Assembly (NCBI GenBank): GCA_028871475.1
Contig: JAGWMZ010000001.1
Coordinates: 124,001-188,000, forward strand
DNA: 64,000 bases
Direction of reading: 5' to 3'
From: Sphingomonadales bacterium
Lineage (GTDB): Bacteria; Pseudomonadota; Alphaproteobacteria; Sphingomonadales; Sphingomonadaceae
Below are positions 36,053 through 43,996 of this stretch, piece by piece. The notes under the pieces were generated by a model. The model did no database searches. It was given only the letters and a program-made list of their open reading frames with translations, and was not told the origin of the DNA. Within the stretch, counting starts at the first letter, position 1; each line of letters begins with the position of its first letter. A program made the position numbers and the translations under genes.

Positions 36053-37348
36053 ATGTCCTTGCCGCGTATCGTCATTCTTGGCGCAGGCCTTGGCGGCACC
36101 ATCGCCGCCTATGAAATCCGCGATGCCACCAAGGGCCGGGCCGAGGTGATGGTGGTCTCCGACAGCGAGGATTACTGGTTCGTGCCCTCCAACCCATGGG
36201 TGGCGGTGCGCTGGCGCGAGGCCGATGCGATCCGCGTCCATCTTCCCCCGGTGATGGCCAAGAAAGGCATCGGCTTTACCGGCGCGGGCTGCGCGCGGGT
36301 GCATCCGGCGGAAAACAGGCTGGATCTGGCCGATGGCACCAGCCTTTCCTATGACTATCTGGTCATCTCCACCGGCCCTGACCTTGCCTTTGACGAGATC
36401 GCGGGTCTGGGCCCCGATGGCCACACCGTGTCGGTGTGCCGCACCGACCACGCCACGCAGGCTGCCGACCGCTTCGACGCCTTTTGCCAGAACCCCGGCC
36501 CCATCGTGGTGGGCGCGGTGCAGGGTGCCTCCTGCTTTGGCCCGGCCTATGAATTCGCGCTGATCCTCGACACCGAACTGCGCCGCCGCAAGATCCGCGA
36601 CGCCGTGCCGATGACCTTCGTCACGCCGGAACCCTATATCGGCCACCTGGGACTGGATGGGGTGGGTGATACCAAGGGCCTGCTCGAAAGCGAGATGCGC
36701 AATCGCCACATCAAATGGGTGACCAATGCGCGCGTCACCTCGGTCGAGGCGGGGATGATGCATGTCGAGGAACTGGACGAGGACTCGAAGGTCAAAAAGA
36801 CCCATGATCTGCCCTTCGGCTATTCGATGATGTTGCCCGCCTTTCGCGGCATCAAGGCGGTGCATGGCATCGAAGGGCTGACCAACCCGCGCGGCTTCAT
36901 TCTGGCCGACAAGCACCAGCGCAATCCCACGTTCCGCAATGTCTATTCGCTGGGTGTCTGCGTCGCCATTCCCCCCATCGGGCCGACGCCGGTGCCGGTC
37001 GGCGTGCCCAAGACCGGCTTCATGATCGAGAGCATGGTGACCGCCGTGGCGCACAACCTTGCCGCCCAGATCGACGGGCAAGAGCCCAACGAAATCCCCT
37101 CGTGGAACGCGGTGTGTCTCGCCGATTTCGGTGATGGCGGCGTGGCTTTTGTCGCCCAGCCGCAATTGCCGCCGCGCAACGTCAACTGGTCCGCGCAGGG
37201 CAAATGGGTGCATCTGGCCAAGGTCGGTTTCGAGAAATATTTCCTCCGCAAGGTGCGCAGCGGCACCAGCGAGCCGCTTTACGAAAAGCTCGCACTCCAG
37301 ATGCTGGGCATCAACAAACTCAAGGCAACGCAGAAGGGAGAGGCATGA
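36053..37348 (+). CDS. sqr: Sulfide:quinone oxidoreductase-family flavoprotein
   Basis: This 431-aa protein of the two-dinucleotide-binding-domain family starts LPRIVILGAGLGGTIAAYE (FAD-binding GAGLGG). It has the cysteines C129, C161 (QGASCFGPAYEF) and C303 (LGVCVAIPP) that correspond to those carrying sulfane sulfur in SQR. The C-terminus (GKWVHLAKVGFEKYFLRKVRSG) is an SQR-like membrane-attachment tail. It oxidises sulfide to sulfane sulfur and passes electrons to quinone. GAGAGGGAGAAA lies before the ATG at 36053; another in-frame ATG at 36005 is less likely. It heads the sqr-DUF2892-tolC operon. Confidence 0.87.
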   Translation: MSLPRIVILGAGLGGTIAAYEIRDATKGRAEVMVVSDSEDYWFVPSNPWVAVRWREADAIRVHLPPVMAKKGIGFTGAGCARVHPAENRLDLADGTSLSYDYLVISTGPDLAFDEIAGLGPDGHTVSVCRTDHATQAADRFDAFCQNPGPIVVGAVQGASCFGPAYEFALILDTELRRRKIRDAVPMTFVTPEPYIGHLGLDGVGDTKGLLESEMRNRHIKWVTNARVTSVEAGMMHVEELDEDSKVKKTHDLPFGYSMMLPAFRGIKAVHGIEGLTNPRGFILADKHQRNPTFRNVYSLGVCVAIPPIGPTPVPVGVPKTGFMIESMVTAVAHNLAAQIDGQEPNEIPSWNAVCLADFGDGGVAFVAQPQLPPRNVNWSAQGKWVHLAKVGFEKYFLRKVRSGTSEPLYEKLALQMLGINKLKATQKGEA

Positions 37349-37551
37349 TGACACTCGACACCGCCGTGATGCGCTTTGCCGGCACCGTGGTGCTGGGCAG
37401 CGCGCTGGCAGCTCATTTCATCCACCCCGCATGGATTTACCTGACGATGTTTGCCGGGGCCAACATGATCCAGGCCAGCTTCACCGGCTTTTGCCCGGCC
37501 GCCATGGTGTTCAAGGCGCTGGGCGCCCGGCCCGGCCGCACCTTCGAATAG
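37345..37551 (+). CDS. DUF2892 small membrane protein
   Basis: This 68-aa protein has two membrane segments (FAGTVVLGSALAAHF and WIYLTMFAGANMIQASFTG) and the family motif GFCPAAMVFKALG. DUF2892 proteins are often fused to or encoded beside rhodanese domains (as in YgaP) and SQR. The cysteine in GFCP may receive or deliver sulfane sulfur at the membrane. Two tandem ATG codons (37345, 37348) overlap the SQR stop, so translation is coupled. Confidence 0.85.
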   Translation: MMTLDTAVMRFAGTVVLGSALAAHFIHPAWIYLTMFAGANMIQASFTGFCPAAMVFKALGARPGRTFE

Positions 37552-37562
37552 GAATGGCCCCG

Positions 37563-38831
37563 ATGCGCGCTGCCCGCCGCCTTCTTGCTCTGGCCCTGCC
37601 GCTGTGCCTGCCCGCCACCATGGCGCAGGCGCATGATCTGGCCACCACCATCGCCGACGCGCTGGCCCATGCCCCCGAGCTGGCCGAAGCGCAATCGGGC
37701 GAGGCGGCGGCCCGCGCGCGTTTCGATGCGGCGCGTGCGCAAGGCCATCCGCTGGTGGCGGTGGAAGGCGAGATCGGCACCGGCCAGATCGACAATGGCG
37801 GCTTCTTCGGCTTCAACGCCCGCGCCACCACGCCGCTGGCGCTGAAGGCCGGGGTGGAGATGCCGCTCTATGCCGGTGGCCGGGTGGCTGCCGCCATGGA
37901 TCAGGCGCGCGGCGGGGTGGGTATGGCGCAGCTGGGGCTGGCCGATGCGCGGGCGCGCATCATGGTCGGCGCGGTGGCCGCCTATGCCGAAGTGCTGACC
38001 GCGCGGCGGATCGAGGCACGCTATGACCAGTTGCTGGGTGAACTCACCGAGGTCGAGCGACAGGCACACCTGCGCTTCAAGGCGGGCGAGATCCCTGCGT
38101 CCGACCTGGCCAGCGCCACCGCGCGCCGGGCCGAGGGCGAGGCTGGCCGGGCGCAGGCCCAGGGGCGCCGCATCACCGCCGAGGCGCAATACCGTCGCCT
38201 AACCGGCCATGACGCAGGCGCGCTGGCGCCCCTGCCCCCGCCGCCGCCCACCCCGACCACGCTGGAAGAGGCGATCGACGGGGCGCATCAGAACAATCCC
38301 GTGCTGGCCCAGGCGGAAAAGGGCGTGGACATCGCCCGCGCTGGCGTTCGCGCGGCCAAGGCCGAAAGCCTGCCCACCATCGGCGCCTATGCCGAGGCGA
38401 CCCGCACCCGCGACCAGTTCTTCCCCGATTACCGCGCCGATGCCGTGGCTGTGGGCATTCGCGGCCGCTGGACACTTTGGGCGGGCGGGCGCACCTCCGC
38501 CAAAATCCACGAGGCGGACGCCAATCTCGACGGCAGCGAGGCCCGCGCCCGCGATGCGCGCGACCAGATCGACACGGCGGTCATCTCGGCCTGGACAGGC
38601 CTGTCCACCGCCCGGCGCATGGCCGAGGCCAGCAGCGCCCGCAGCGCGGCGGCGCAGGAAGCGCTGCGCTCGACACGGCTGGAGGCCAAGGTCGGGGCCA
38701 AGCCCACCCTCGCCGTGCTGGATGCCGAGCGTGAGGCGGTCACCGCGCAGGCCGCGCAGATCGAGGCCGAGGGCCAGAGCCTAGTCGCGGCATGGCAGCT
38801 CGATGCGCTGACCGGCACGCTCGACCGCTAG
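37563..38831 (+). CDS. TolC-family outer-membrane efflux protein
   Basis: This protein of about 422 aa has a signal peptide (RRLLALALPLCLPATMAQA) and two homologous outer-membrane efflux protein repeats, with coiled-coil alanine/arginine-rich helices (about 50-215 and 240-420). AGGA at 37550-37553 favours the ATG at 37563 over that at 37554. It completes the tripartite pump with the RND and MFP proteins from the divergent operon. A strong terminator follows at 38861. Confidence 0.88.
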   Translation: MRAARRLLALALPLCLPATMAQAHDLATTIADALAHAPELAEAQSGEAAARARFDAARAQGHPLVAVEGEIGTGQIDNGGFFGFNARATTPLALKAGVEMPLYAGGRVAAAMDQARGGVGMAQLGLADARARIMVGAVAAYAEVLTARRIEARYDQLLGELTEVERQAHLRFKAGEIPASDLASATARRAEGEAGRAQAQGRRITAEAQYRRLTGHDAGALAPLPPPPPTPTTLEEAIDGAHQNNPVLAQAEKGVDIARAGVRAAKAESLPTIGAYAEATRTRDQFFPDYRADAVAVGIRGRWTLWAGGRTSAKIHEADANLDGSEARARDARDQIDTAVISAWTGLSTARRMAEASSARSAAAQEALRSTRLEAKVGAKPTLAVLDAEREAVTAQAAQIEAEGQSLVAAWQLDALTGTLDR

Positions 38832-38860
38832 GCCAGGGCCAAGGGATCCGAATGACACGC

Positions 38861-38897
38861 GCCGCCGCCCTCCTGCACCGAGGGTGGCGGCTTTTTT
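38861..38897 (+). terminator. Intrinsic terminator after the tolC-like gene
   Basis: A 12-bp stem (GCCGCCGCCCTC 38861-38872 with GAGGGTGGCGGC 38880-38891, one G-T pair) with a 7-nt loop is followed by TTTTTT (38892-38897). It ends the sqr-DUF2892-tolC operon. Confidence 0.9.
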
Positions 38898-38913
38898 GCA
38901 AAGGAAGCATGTG

Positions 38914-39261
38914 ATGAACAAGGACTGGCCGCAGATGACCAAGGATCTCTCAGGCGCGATCAAGGAGGTCCGCCTGGGTGCGCCCGAGGTGATGAAGGCC
39001 TTTTCCGCCATGGCCAGCGCCGCCACCAGCGAAGGCACGCTGGATGGGCGCACCAAGGAGCTGATCGCTCTGGCCATTGCCGTGGCGATCCGCTGCGATG
39101 GCTGCGTGGCCTTTCATGCCAAGGCCGCAGTGGAGAAAGGCGCCACGCGCGAGGAGGTGATGGAGACGATGGGCATGGCGCTTTACATGGGCGCCGGGCC
39201 AAGCCTGATGTATGCGGCGCAGGCCGTGGAGGCCTATGACCAGTTCGCCGCGCCAGACTGA
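38914..39261 (+). CDS. AhpD/carboxymuconolactone-decarboxylase-like disulfide reductase
   Basis: This 115-aa helical protein has the AhpD-type redox motif CDGCVAFH (C61, C64, H68). That places it with peroxidase-related CMD-family proteins that reduce thiols or peroxides rather than with true decarboxylases. AAGGA precedes the ATG at 38914. It lies just after the sqr operon terminator and before the cyd genes, so it may have its own weak promoter or depend on read-through. A role in thiol or peroxide protection during sulfide stress is inferred. Confidence 0.85.
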   Translation: MNKDWPQMTKDLSGAIKEVRLGAPEVMKAFSAMASAATSEGTLDGRTKELIALAIAVAIRCDGCVAFHAKAAVEKGATREEVMETMGMALYMGAGPSLMYAAQAVEAYDQFAAPD

Positions 39262-39304
39262 TCGTGCATTGCCTACTTCACAACGAATTTGTCCGCTTCA
39301 CAAC

Positions 39305-39344
39305 AAAACCCCCGCAGACCCGGTAAAAGGGCTGTGGGGGTTTT
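39305..39344. terminator. Bidirectional terminator between ahpD-like and cydX
   Basis: AAAACCCCCGCAG (39305-39317) pairs with CTGTGGGGGTTTT (39332-39344) with one G-T pair. The U-tracts on both strands let it stop transcription from the rightward AhpD-like gene and the leftward cydABX operon. Confidence 0.88.
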
Positions 39345-39421
39345 GCCGTGTGGCCATCCGGGCCAAGGCGGTCATGGGGAAGGCATGACCGCTTCGCTCC
39401 CGAATGGCGCGCAACCCATGG

Positions 39422-39532
39422 CTACACGGCCGGATCATCATCGATGGGCGAGTTGAACTCATGCCACAGGCCATTGATGATGCCGAAGCCCACCGCCAGC
39501 CCCAGCCCTAAAATCCATGAAAAATACCACAT
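39422..39532 (-). CDS. cydX: Cytochrome bd oxidase small subunit CydX
   Basis: This 36-codon gene follows cydB by 15 bp on the same strand. It starts MWYFSWILGLG, with one membrane helix containing GFGIINGLWHE, and an acidic tail (SPIDDDPAV). The N-terminal MWYFxWxLG and the following glutamate region are the CydX/YbgT family signature. The protein stabilises haem binding in cytochrome bd. AAGGAG sits 8 bp before the ATG. It was identified by direct translation because of its small size. Confidence 0.93.
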   Translation of the reverse strand: MWYFSWILGLGLAVGFGIINGLWHEFNSPIDDDPAV

Positions 39533-39547
39533 GGGGCGTCTCCTTGT

Positions 39548-40696
39548 TCAGTAGAAGTCGGGGTTGGAGCGGACCTCGCCCAGCGTGATGCGGCCCGAGA
39601 GCATCTTCATCACCCAGGCGGTGTAGATCAGCACCACCGGCAGGAACACGCAGGTCACGATCAGCATGATGAACAGCGTGAGATGGCTGGAGGAGGCATT
39701 CCACACCGTCAGGCTGGAGCGCGGATCGATCGAGGACGGCAGGATGAAGGGGAACATCGAGAGACCCACCGTGGCGATGATCCCCTTGATGGCCGCCGCG
39801 CTGCCGGCAAGATTGAGCCAGCCGCGCCGCGTGGCGATGCCCGCCATGGCCACCAGCGGCCCGGCCAGACCGGCAATGGGCGCGATCAACATCCAGGGAT
39901 GCGCGCCGTAATTGGCCAGCCAGCCACCCGGCGCACTGATGCTGGCCGACATCAGCGGATTGGACGGGCCACCGGCATCGACCACGCCGTCCAGCCGCAT
40001 ACCCATGGCGCCCTTGGCGATCATCACCCCGCCCAGCGCGAAAAGCACGATGGTGGCGACAGCTGCCCAGCGGCCATAGCGGCGGGCGCGGTCCAGCACC
40101 GGCCCATCCTCGATCTTGACCGCCAGCCAGGCCGCGCCATGCATCGCCAGCATCGCGACCGACAGCAGGCCGGCGAGCAGGCTGAAGGGCGTGAAGAGAC
40201 CCAGCAGGCTGCCCTCATAGGTCATGCGCAGATCGCTATCGAAGCGGAAGGGCGCGCCCGTCAGCACATTGCCCACCGCCACGCCGAAGACCAGCGCCGG
40301 CACGAACCCACCCACGAAGAGCGCCATGTCCCAACGCGCGCGCCAGGCCGGATCGGCATGTTTGGAGCGGTATTTGAACGAGACCGGCCGCAGGATCAGC
40401 GAGGCCAGCACCAGGAACATGGCAAGGTAGAAGCCGGAAAAGCTGACCGCATAGACAAAGGGCCATGCGGCAAAGATTGCCCCGCCGCCCAGGATCAGCC
40501 ACACCTGATGGCCTTCCCAATGCGGCGCGATGGCGTTGATCACCAGACGGCGCTCGTCATCCTTGCGCGCCACGAAAGGCAGCAGCGCGCCCACACCCAG
40601 ATCATAGCCGTCAGTCAGGGCAAAGCCGATCAGCAGCACGCCCAGCAGCACCCACCAGATCAGGCGCAGCGTTTCATAATCGAGAGGAATATGCAT
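39548..40696 (-). CDS. cydB: Cytochrome bd ubiquinol oxidase subunit II
   Basis: This 382-aa membrane protein of the CydB/AppB family has about nine hydrophobic helices. It carries the N-terminal quinol-oxidase motif FALTDGYDLGVGALLPF and PHWEGHQVWLILGGGAIFAAWPFVYA. It starts MHIPLDYETLRLIWW at 40696; a frame extension of 21 codons upstream lies in cydA-spacer sequence and is not used. It is 13 bp after cydA in the leftward cydA-cydB-cydX operon. Confidence 0.95.
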   Translation of the reverse strand: MHIPLDYETLRLIWWVLLGVLLIGFALTDGYDLGVGALLPFVARKDDERRLVINAIAPHWEGHQVWLILGGGAIFAAWPFVYAVSFSGFYLAMFLVLASLILRPVSFKYRSKHADPAWRARWDMALFVGGFVPALVFGVAVGNVLTGAPFRFDSDLRMTYEGSLLGLFTPFSLLAGLLSVAMLAMHGAAWLAVKIEDGPVLDRARRYGRWAAVATIVLFALGGVMIAKGAMGMRLDGVVDAGGPSNPLMSASISAPGGWLANYGAHPWMLIAPIAGLAGPLVAMAGIATRRGWLNLAGSAAAIKGIIATVGLSMFPFILPSSIDPRSSLTVWNASSSHLTLFIMLIVTCVFLPVVLIYTAWVMKMLSGRITLGEVRSNPDFY

Positions 40697-40709
40697 CGCC
40701 TCTGCTCCC

Positions 40710-42272
40710 TTATTCGGCGGGCAGCGGGGCAAAGCCCGCAGTGCTGACCGGTTCGTCATGATGCTCGATCGGCCCCTTGCGGATCGCGGCGAGCATCAGC
40801 CGCACCTCGATCACCGCCAGCGTGCCATAAAGCGCGGTGAAGCCGATGATGGTCGTCCAGATCTGCGGCACCGTCAGCGAAGACGCGCCAAGGAAGGTGG
40901 GCAACACGCCATCCACCGCCCAAGGCTGGCGCCCGATTTCGGCCAGCACCCAGCCAAATTCGATGGCGACCCACGGCAGGGGCGTGACGAACAAGGCCAG
41001 CTTGAGGAACCAGCGCTTCCTGAACTGGCAGGCCGAGGCGCAATAGAAGGCCATGCCGAAGAAGGCGATGAAGCCAAAGCCCAGCCCCGCCATGAAGCGG
41101 AACAGATAGAACATCACCGGCACGTTGGGCACGGTGCTCCAGGCCGCTTTGGTGATCGTGGCCTCATCGGCCTGGCGCGGGTCGGCGACATAACGTTTCA
41201 GCAGCAAGGCAAAACCGATGTCGCGCTTGTGCGTTTCAAAGGCGGTCATGGCAGCAGTATCAGCGCGGTTGGTCTTGAGCTTTTCCACCGCATCATAGGC
41301 GATGATGCCGCTGTGAATGCGCTCGTCAGCCTTCAGCACGAGATTTTCGATGCCATCGATCTGGCCGGTCAGGCTGCGCGTGCCGATCAACCCCATCACA
41401 TAGGGCACCTTGATGGCATAATGGGTGGTGCGCGCCGCCACATCGGGCAGGCCCACCAGCGTGATGGAGGCGGGCGCGGGTTCGGTTTCCCACATCGCCT
41501 CGATGGAGGCCAGCTTCATCTTCTGGTTGTCGGTCAGCGCATAGCCGCTCTCATCGCCCAGCACCACGACCGAGAGGGCCGAAGCCAGACCAAAGGCGGA
41601 GGCCACCATCATCGAGCGGCGCGCCACATTGGTCCATTTGCCGCGCAGCAGATAATAGGCCGAAACGCCCATCACGAAGGTGGCGGCGCAAACATAGCCC
41701 GCGCTGACGGTATGGACGAATTTGGCCTGTGCCACCGGGTTGAACAGCACGGCGGAGAAATCCGTCACCTCCATGCGCATGGTGGCCGGGTTGAAGGTCG
41801 CGCCGGTGGGGTTCTGCATCCAGCCATTGGCGACGAGTATCCACAAGGCCGACAGATTGGTGCCCAGCGCGACGAGAAAGGTGACCAGCAGATGCTGGCG
41901 GCGGCTCATCCGGTCCCAGCCGAAGAACATCACACCCACCATCGTGGCTTCGAGGAAGAAGGCCATCAGCCCCTCGATCGCCAGCGGGGCGCCGAAAATG
42001 TCGCCCACGTAATGCGCGTAATAGGCCCAGTTGGTGCCAAACTCGAACTCCATTGTCAGGCCCGTTGCCACACCCAGCACGAAGTTGATGCCGAAAAGCT
42101 TGCCCCAGAAACGCGTCACCACCCGCCAGATCGGCCTTTTGGTGATGACATAGACGCTCTCCATGATAACGAGCATGAAGGAGAGGCCAAGCGTCAGAGG
42201 GACAAAGAGAAAATGATACATCGCTGTCAGCGCGAACTGCAGCCGGGATAATTCTATGACCGCCATATCCAT
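40710..42272 (-). CDS. cydA: Cytochrome bd ubiquinol oxidase subunit I
   Basis: This 520-aa subunit holds haems b558, b595 and d. The ligands found in E. coli CydA map with an offset of one residue: H20, H187 and M394 (RFMAG). K253 and E258 in the quinol loop are also present, as are E100 and E108. The Q-loop is of the short type. It oxidises quinol with high oxygen affinity and is known in this class to resist sulfide. Start: ATG at 42272 with AGGGAAC; the second ATG 6 bp later is possible. The divergent neighbour is cydDC. Confidence 0.95.
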   Translation of the reverse strand: MDMAVIELSRLQFALTAMYHFLFVPLTLGLSFMLVIMESVYVITKRPIWRVVTRFWGKLFGINFVLGVATGLTMEFEFGTNWAYYAHYVGDIFGAPLAIEGLMAFFLEATMVGVMFFGWDRMSRRQHLLVTFLVALGTNLSALWILVANGWMQNPTGATFNPATMRMEVTDFSAVLFNPVAQAKFVHTVSAGYVCAATFVMGVSAYYLLRGKWTNVARRSMMVASAFGLASALSVVVLGDESGYALTDNQKMKLASIEAMWETEPAPASITLVGLPDVAARTTHYAIKVPYVMGLIGTRSLTGQIDGIENLVLKADERIHSGIIAYDAVEKLKTNRADTAAMTAFETHKRDIGFALLLKRYVADPRQADEATITKAAWSTVPNVPVMFYLFRFMAGLGFGFIAFFGMAFYCASACQFRKRWFLKLALFVTPLPWVAIEFGWVLAEIGRQPWAVDGVLPTFLGASSLTVPQIWTTIIGFTALYGTLAVIEVRLMLAAIRKGPIEHHDEPVSTAGFAPLPAE

Positions 42273-42362
42273 CGGGCATGTTCCCTTGAACGGCGCGCCC
42301 GAAGGCGCCAGGAAAGGCAAGTGACAAGCCCGGAACGGCGCCCACCGCTTGCCAATGGCATG

Positions 42363-42391
42363 ATATTCTAATATGCGAACAATCTAATATG
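42363..42391. promoter_or_regulatory. Operator-like repeats in the cydA/cydD divergent promoter
   Basis: TCTAATATG occurs at 42367-42375 and 42383-42391, 16 bp apart. ATTC-N8-GAAC (42365-42380) lies across the first repeat and resembles the site in the sqr promoter. The second repeat includes the cydD start codon, so the bound factor would block cydD transcription or translation directly. Confidence 0.4.
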
Positions 42392-43996
42392 ATCAAGCCC
42401 CCCGCCTCGTTGCTGCCCCCGACCAAAGTCGATGCCCGTGCCGCCCTGTGGTGGCTGGGCGACAGCCTTGGCGCCATTGCTCTGGCCGGCGGTATCGCGC
42501 TGGCGGTGGAGAGCCATGCCTCTAACGGGCATGCTAACGCTCTGTCTTTGATGCTGATCATAACAGGCGGATGTTTCAGGGCAATGTCGATCCTGCGCGC
42601 GGGCGTGGCAGGGCAAGCCGCCGCGCAGAGGCTGCAAGCCATGCTGCGCCGGGCGCTGCATGCGCCCCTGCTGCGCAGCCGCACGGCGCGCGGGCAACTG
42701 GTGGGTGAGGATATGCATCTGGCGGTCGATGCTGTTGCTCACGTCGAAGGGCTGGCCGCCACCTTCCTGCCGCTGCGCATGGCCAGCAGCCTTTCACCCT
42801 TGCTGGTGGCGCTGGCGGTCGCACCGGCAAGCTGGGTGATCAGCCTGATCCTGCTGGCCACGCTGGTGCCTTTCATCCTGGCCATGGCGCTGGCCGGCGG
42901 CGCGGCGGCGCGGCAGGCGGCGGCCCAGCATCAGGCGCTCAGCCGCTTGTCGGGCCTGTTCGTCGACCGGCTGCGCGCGCTGCCCATGGTGCTGTCCTTC
43001 GCCGCCGAGGAGCGCGTCACCCGCCATCTGGGCGGCGCCGCGCGCGATGTCGCCCGACGCACCATGGCGGTGCTGGGCATCGCCTTTGCCTCCAGCGCCA
43101 TTCTCGAATTCTTCGCCGCGCTCTCGGTGGCGCTGGTGGCGGTCTATTGCGGCTTTTCCCTGCTCGGGCTGCTCCCCTTCCCCGCGCCCGAACATCTGAC
43201 GTTGCCGCGCGCCTTTTACGCGCTGGCGCTGGCGCACGAATTCTATCTGGCCATGCGCCGCCTCGCCGCTGCCTATCACGACAAGCAACAGGGCGAGGCC
43301 GCCATGGCCGCCATGGCCAGCCAGCTCGCAACGATTGCCCCGCCACCTGAGTCCGCAGCCCTGCCGCATGTCTGGCAGGGGCGCGATGTGGTGCTGACCC
43401 ATGGCGATGGCACGAAGGTCGGCCCGCTGAGCTGGTGTTGGAAGGGGCCCGGCCTGCATATTCTGTCGGGCCCGACGGGATCGGGCAAGAGTTCGCTGCT
43501 GCTGGCCCTCATCGGCCATGTCGCCGTGGGTGCGGGGACGATCAGCGCCGACGGGATGCCTTTCGTGCCCGGATCGCTCAACGGACAGATCGGCTGGGCC
43601 GGGCAAAGCGTGGCACTAATTCCGGGCACCATGCGTGCCAATCTCGTGCCAGATCCGGCGCAGGAAAAGCCCATGGACGCGGCGGTTGAAACCATGCTGG
43701 GCCGCCTCGGCCTGGATGCCATGCTGGCAGCGCGGGGCGGGCTCGACGCGATGATCGACCATCGCGGATCAGGCCTGTCGGGCGGCGAGCGGCGGCGCAT
43801 CGGTCTTGCCCGGGCCTTTCTGTCCGCCCGGCCGCTGCTGCTGCTCGACGAGCCGACCGCCGATCTGGACGAGCATACAGCCAGAGAGGTGCGCGCCGCA
43901 CTGGCCGACATGGCGCGAACCCGCATGGTCATTGCCGCCAGTCATGATGCGGCGCTGATCGCCATGGCCAGCTCGGTCTGCGAGGTGGCGGCATGA
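42389..43996 (+). CDS. cydD: Thiol exporter ABC half-transporter CydD
   Basis: This 535-aa protein combines six N-terminal membrane helices with an ATPase domain: Walker A GPTGSGKSS, signature LSGGERRR and Walker B LLLLDEPTAD. CydDC exports glutathione/cysteine and is required for maturing cytochrome bd. The N-terminus is short and there is no Shine-Dalgarno before the ATG at 42389, which lies inside an operator-like repeat; the mRNA may be leaderless. Its stop overlaps the cydC start (ATGA). Confidence 0.9.
   Translation: MIKPPASLLPPTKVDARAALWWLGDSLGAIALAGGIALAVESHASNGHANALSLMLIITGGCFRAMSILRAGVAGQAAAQRLQAMLRRALHAPLLRSRTARGQLVGEDMHLAVDAVAHVEGLAATFLPLRMASSLSPLLVALAVAPASWVISLILLATLVPFILAMALAGGAAARQAAAQHQALSRLSGLFVDRLRALPMVLSFAAEERVTRHLGGAARDVARRTMAVLGIAFASSAILEFFAALSVALVAVYCGFSLLGLLPFPAPEHLTLPRAFYALALAHEFYLAMRRLAAAYHDKQQGEAAMAAMASQLATIAPPPESAALPHVWQGRDVVLTHGDGTKVGPLSWCWKGPGLHILSGPTGSGKSSLLLALIGHVAVGAGTISADGMPFVPGSLNGQIGWAGQSVALIPGTMRANLVPDPAQEKPMDAAVETMLGRLGLDAMLAARGGLDAMIDHRGSGLSGGERRRIGLARAFLSARPLLLLDEPTADLDEHTAREVRAALADMARTRMVIAASHDAALIAMASSVCEVAA

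Noticed and set aside
38914..39261. Calling the CMD-domain gene pcaC (4-carboxymuconolactone decarboxylase)
   Set aside because: The protein has the AhpD-type CxxC redox motif and lies in a sulfur/respiration region, not in an ortho-cleavage cluster.
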